Positions 5,923 to 6,994 of a stretch of DNA of 6,994 nt are shown piece by piece; position 1 is the first letter of the stretch, and every line of letters begins with the position of its first letter. The notes below the pieces were generated by a model that saw only the letters and a list, made by a program, of their open reading frames with translations, was not told the DNA's origin and made no database searches. Source of the stretch: JBCCZC01 sp039188505 (GTDB lineage: Bacteria; Pseudomonadota; Gammaproteobacteria; Xanthomonadales; SZUA-38); assembly GCA_039188505.1 (NCBI GenBank), contig JBCCZC010000305.1:1-6994 (forward strand), in the 5' to 3' direction. The translations under genes were made by a program, and so were the position numbers.

Positions 5923-6994
5923 AGGGGCTGTCGGACGAGGAAATCCCGCTGGCCGAAAGGCGTCTCGTCCGCGGCCGTTTCGTCATGTCGTCCCCGATGT
6001 GGCTGGTGACGCTGGCTTGCGCCGTGCTCGCGCTCGGATTGACCTGGTCGGCCATGGACTCGCCGGGCGTGAAGGTCACGATCCACTTCGTCGAAGGGCA
6101 CGGCCTGGAACCGGGTGATGCCGTGCGCTACCGCGGCATCGATGTCGGGCGCGTCGACGACATCGCGCTCGGCGTGGGCCTTGCCGGCGTCGTCGTCGAG
6201 ATCGACCTGGACGAGGACGCCGAGGGCCTGGCACGCGAGGGCTCCCGCTTCTGGATCGTACGCCCGGAGATCGACCTGACCGGCGTCAGCGGCCTGGACA
6301 CCGCGGTGGGCGCCAAGTACGTGGCGGTTCTCCCCGGATCATCGGAGGAGCGCCAGGCGGAATTCGAGGGCCTGCCGGCCCAACCGCCGGATAGCCTTGG
6401 CGCGAGCGGGGTCGAGATCGTACTGCGCGGGGACGACCGCTTCGGCCTCAATCCGGGCTCGCCCGTCACCTGGCGCGGCGTGGAAGTTGGCCAGGTGCTT
6501 TCGAGCAGCATCTCCGCAGACGCGTTGCACGTCGACACGCGGGTGCGAATCCGGAAACCGCACGACCGCCTCCTGTCGCGAGAGTCGAAATTCTGGACCA
6601 CCAGCGGCGTCCAGCTGGACGTCGGCGTGACGGGCGTGGAACTCTCCGCCGATACGCTCGACGAGATCGCCCGTGGCGGGGTCGCCTTCATCACGCCGGG
6701 CGGGGCGCCGGGCGCGGATGACGAGATCCGCGCGGGCGAGGTATTCACGCTGCACCCGAGGCCGCGCTCGGCGTGGATCGACGATTCCGAACCCATGCCC
6801 CTCCTGCGAGCCGATCCCCCGTCGATCGTGAGCGTCGCCAGCCGCTGGCAGCAGAAGTATTTCGGACTGACGCGGAATCGCGAGACCGTGGCATCCGGCA
6901 TCCCGGTTCGCGTCGACCGCGAGGTCAAGGTCCTCCTGCCGGCGGACCTGCTGGCGGCCTTCGAGCATGCGATCGATCAGACCGGCACGCTGGC
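5919..6994 (+). CDS. pqiB: PqiB-like MCE (MlaD-domain) protein, 3'-truncated
   Basis: This is an inner-membrane-anchored periplasmic MCE protein, expected to form part of a conduit for lipids between the two membranes together with PqiA. The ATG overlaps the pqiA stop by 4 bases. No stop occurs before the window end, and 358 residues are visible. A cytosolic N-terminus (1-24) is followed by one membrane anchor (about 25-46, MSSPMWLVTLACAVLALGLTW region). MCE domain 1 (about 51-140) has VTIHFVEGHGLEPGDAVRYR, GIDVGRVDDI and the SGLDTAVGAKYVAVLPG ending. MCE domain 2 (about 164-260) has GLNPGSPVTWRGVEVGQV, SRESKFWTTSGVQLDV and GGVAFITPGG. E. coli PqiB has three MCE domains in about 546 residues. 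Here the sequence after residue 280 (for instance ASRWQQKYFGLTRNR, 307-321) lacks the MCE Gly-x-x-Val-Gly pattern. PqiB is the best name given its position after pqiA, but a related MCE protein with another architecture is possible. Confidence 0.88.
   Translation, partial: MKGLSDEEIPLAERRLVRGRFVMSSPMWLVTLACAVLALGLTWSAMDSPGVKVTIHFVEGHGLEPGDAVRYRGIDVGRVDDIALGVGLAGVVVEIDLDEDAEGLAREGSRFWIVRPEIDLTGVSGLDTAVGAKYVAVLPGSSEERQAEFEGLPAQPPDSLGASGVEIVLRGDDRFGLNPGSPVTWRGVEVGQVLSSSISADALHVDTRVRIRKPHDRLLSRESKFWTTSGVQLDVGVTGVELSADTLDEIARGGVAFITPGGAPGADDEIRAGEVFTLHPRPRSAWIDDSEPMPLLRADPPSIVSVASRWQQKYFGLTRNRETVASGIPVRVDREVKVLLPADLLAAFEHAIDQTGTL

Noticed and set aside
6128..6928. A 266-codon minus-strand open frame opposite pqiB
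   Set aside because: It is Ser/Arg/Pro/Thr-rich and low in complexity, while the plus strand encodes two recognisable MCE domains over the same bases.
1..6994. A defence island, CRISPR array, prophage or other exotic system
   Set aside because: No nuclease, helicase, integrase, transposase, reverse transcriptase or regularly spaced repeat array is present. The genes are ordinary metabolic and envelope functions.

Overview
The window is GC-rich, densely coding bacterial chromosome. The genes suggest a Gram-negative proteobacterium, most likely a gammaproteobacterium: a PqiA/PqiB envelope lipid-transport pair, a predicted beta-rich envelope protein and small secreted proteins with Sec signals. 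The genus cannot be named from the sequence. I see no mobile element, CRISPR array, rRNA or tRNA gene, and no compositional break that would mark an island.

Layout, left to right. (1) Positions 2-742 hold the 3' part of an EamA/DMT-family membrane permease, cut by the window edge. (2) Twelve bases later, 755-1780 encodes an unrecognised acidic protein with a signal peptide and strand-rich sequence, probably of the outer membrane or periplasm. (3) A sigma70-like promoter at 1809-1836 precedes a TauD/TfdA-type Fe(II)/2-oxoglutarate dioxygenase (1870-2721) with every expected active-site residue. (4) A gene-free stretch of about 420 bp (2722-3144) carries a near-perfect 19-bp direct repeat and a perfect 16-bp palindrome. 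(5) A secreted DUF1579 protein (3145-3732, +) converges on a secreted DUF4440/NTF2-like protein (3822-4268, -), with a perfect 9-bp-arm dyad between them. (6) A second gene-free stretch of about 420 bp (4269-4689) separates the DUF4440 gene from the divergent hotdog acyl-CoA thioesterase (4690-5160, +). (7) A single-domain PqiA (5329-5922) overlaps by 4 bp a PqiB-like MCE protein (5919 to the window end, incomplete).

The clearest functional unit is pqiA-pqiB: a cytoplasmic-membrane partner and a membrane-anchored periplasmic MCE protein, expected to move lipids between the inner and outer membranes. A lipoprotein gene (pqiC) would often follow, beyond the window. The other genes look like separate housekeeping or accessory functions, and nothing ties them into one pathway. 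No clearly novel system is visible. The points most worth a second look are the unusual region after the second MCE domain of PqiB, the unrecognised envelope protein, and the structured gene-free stretch at 2722-3144.
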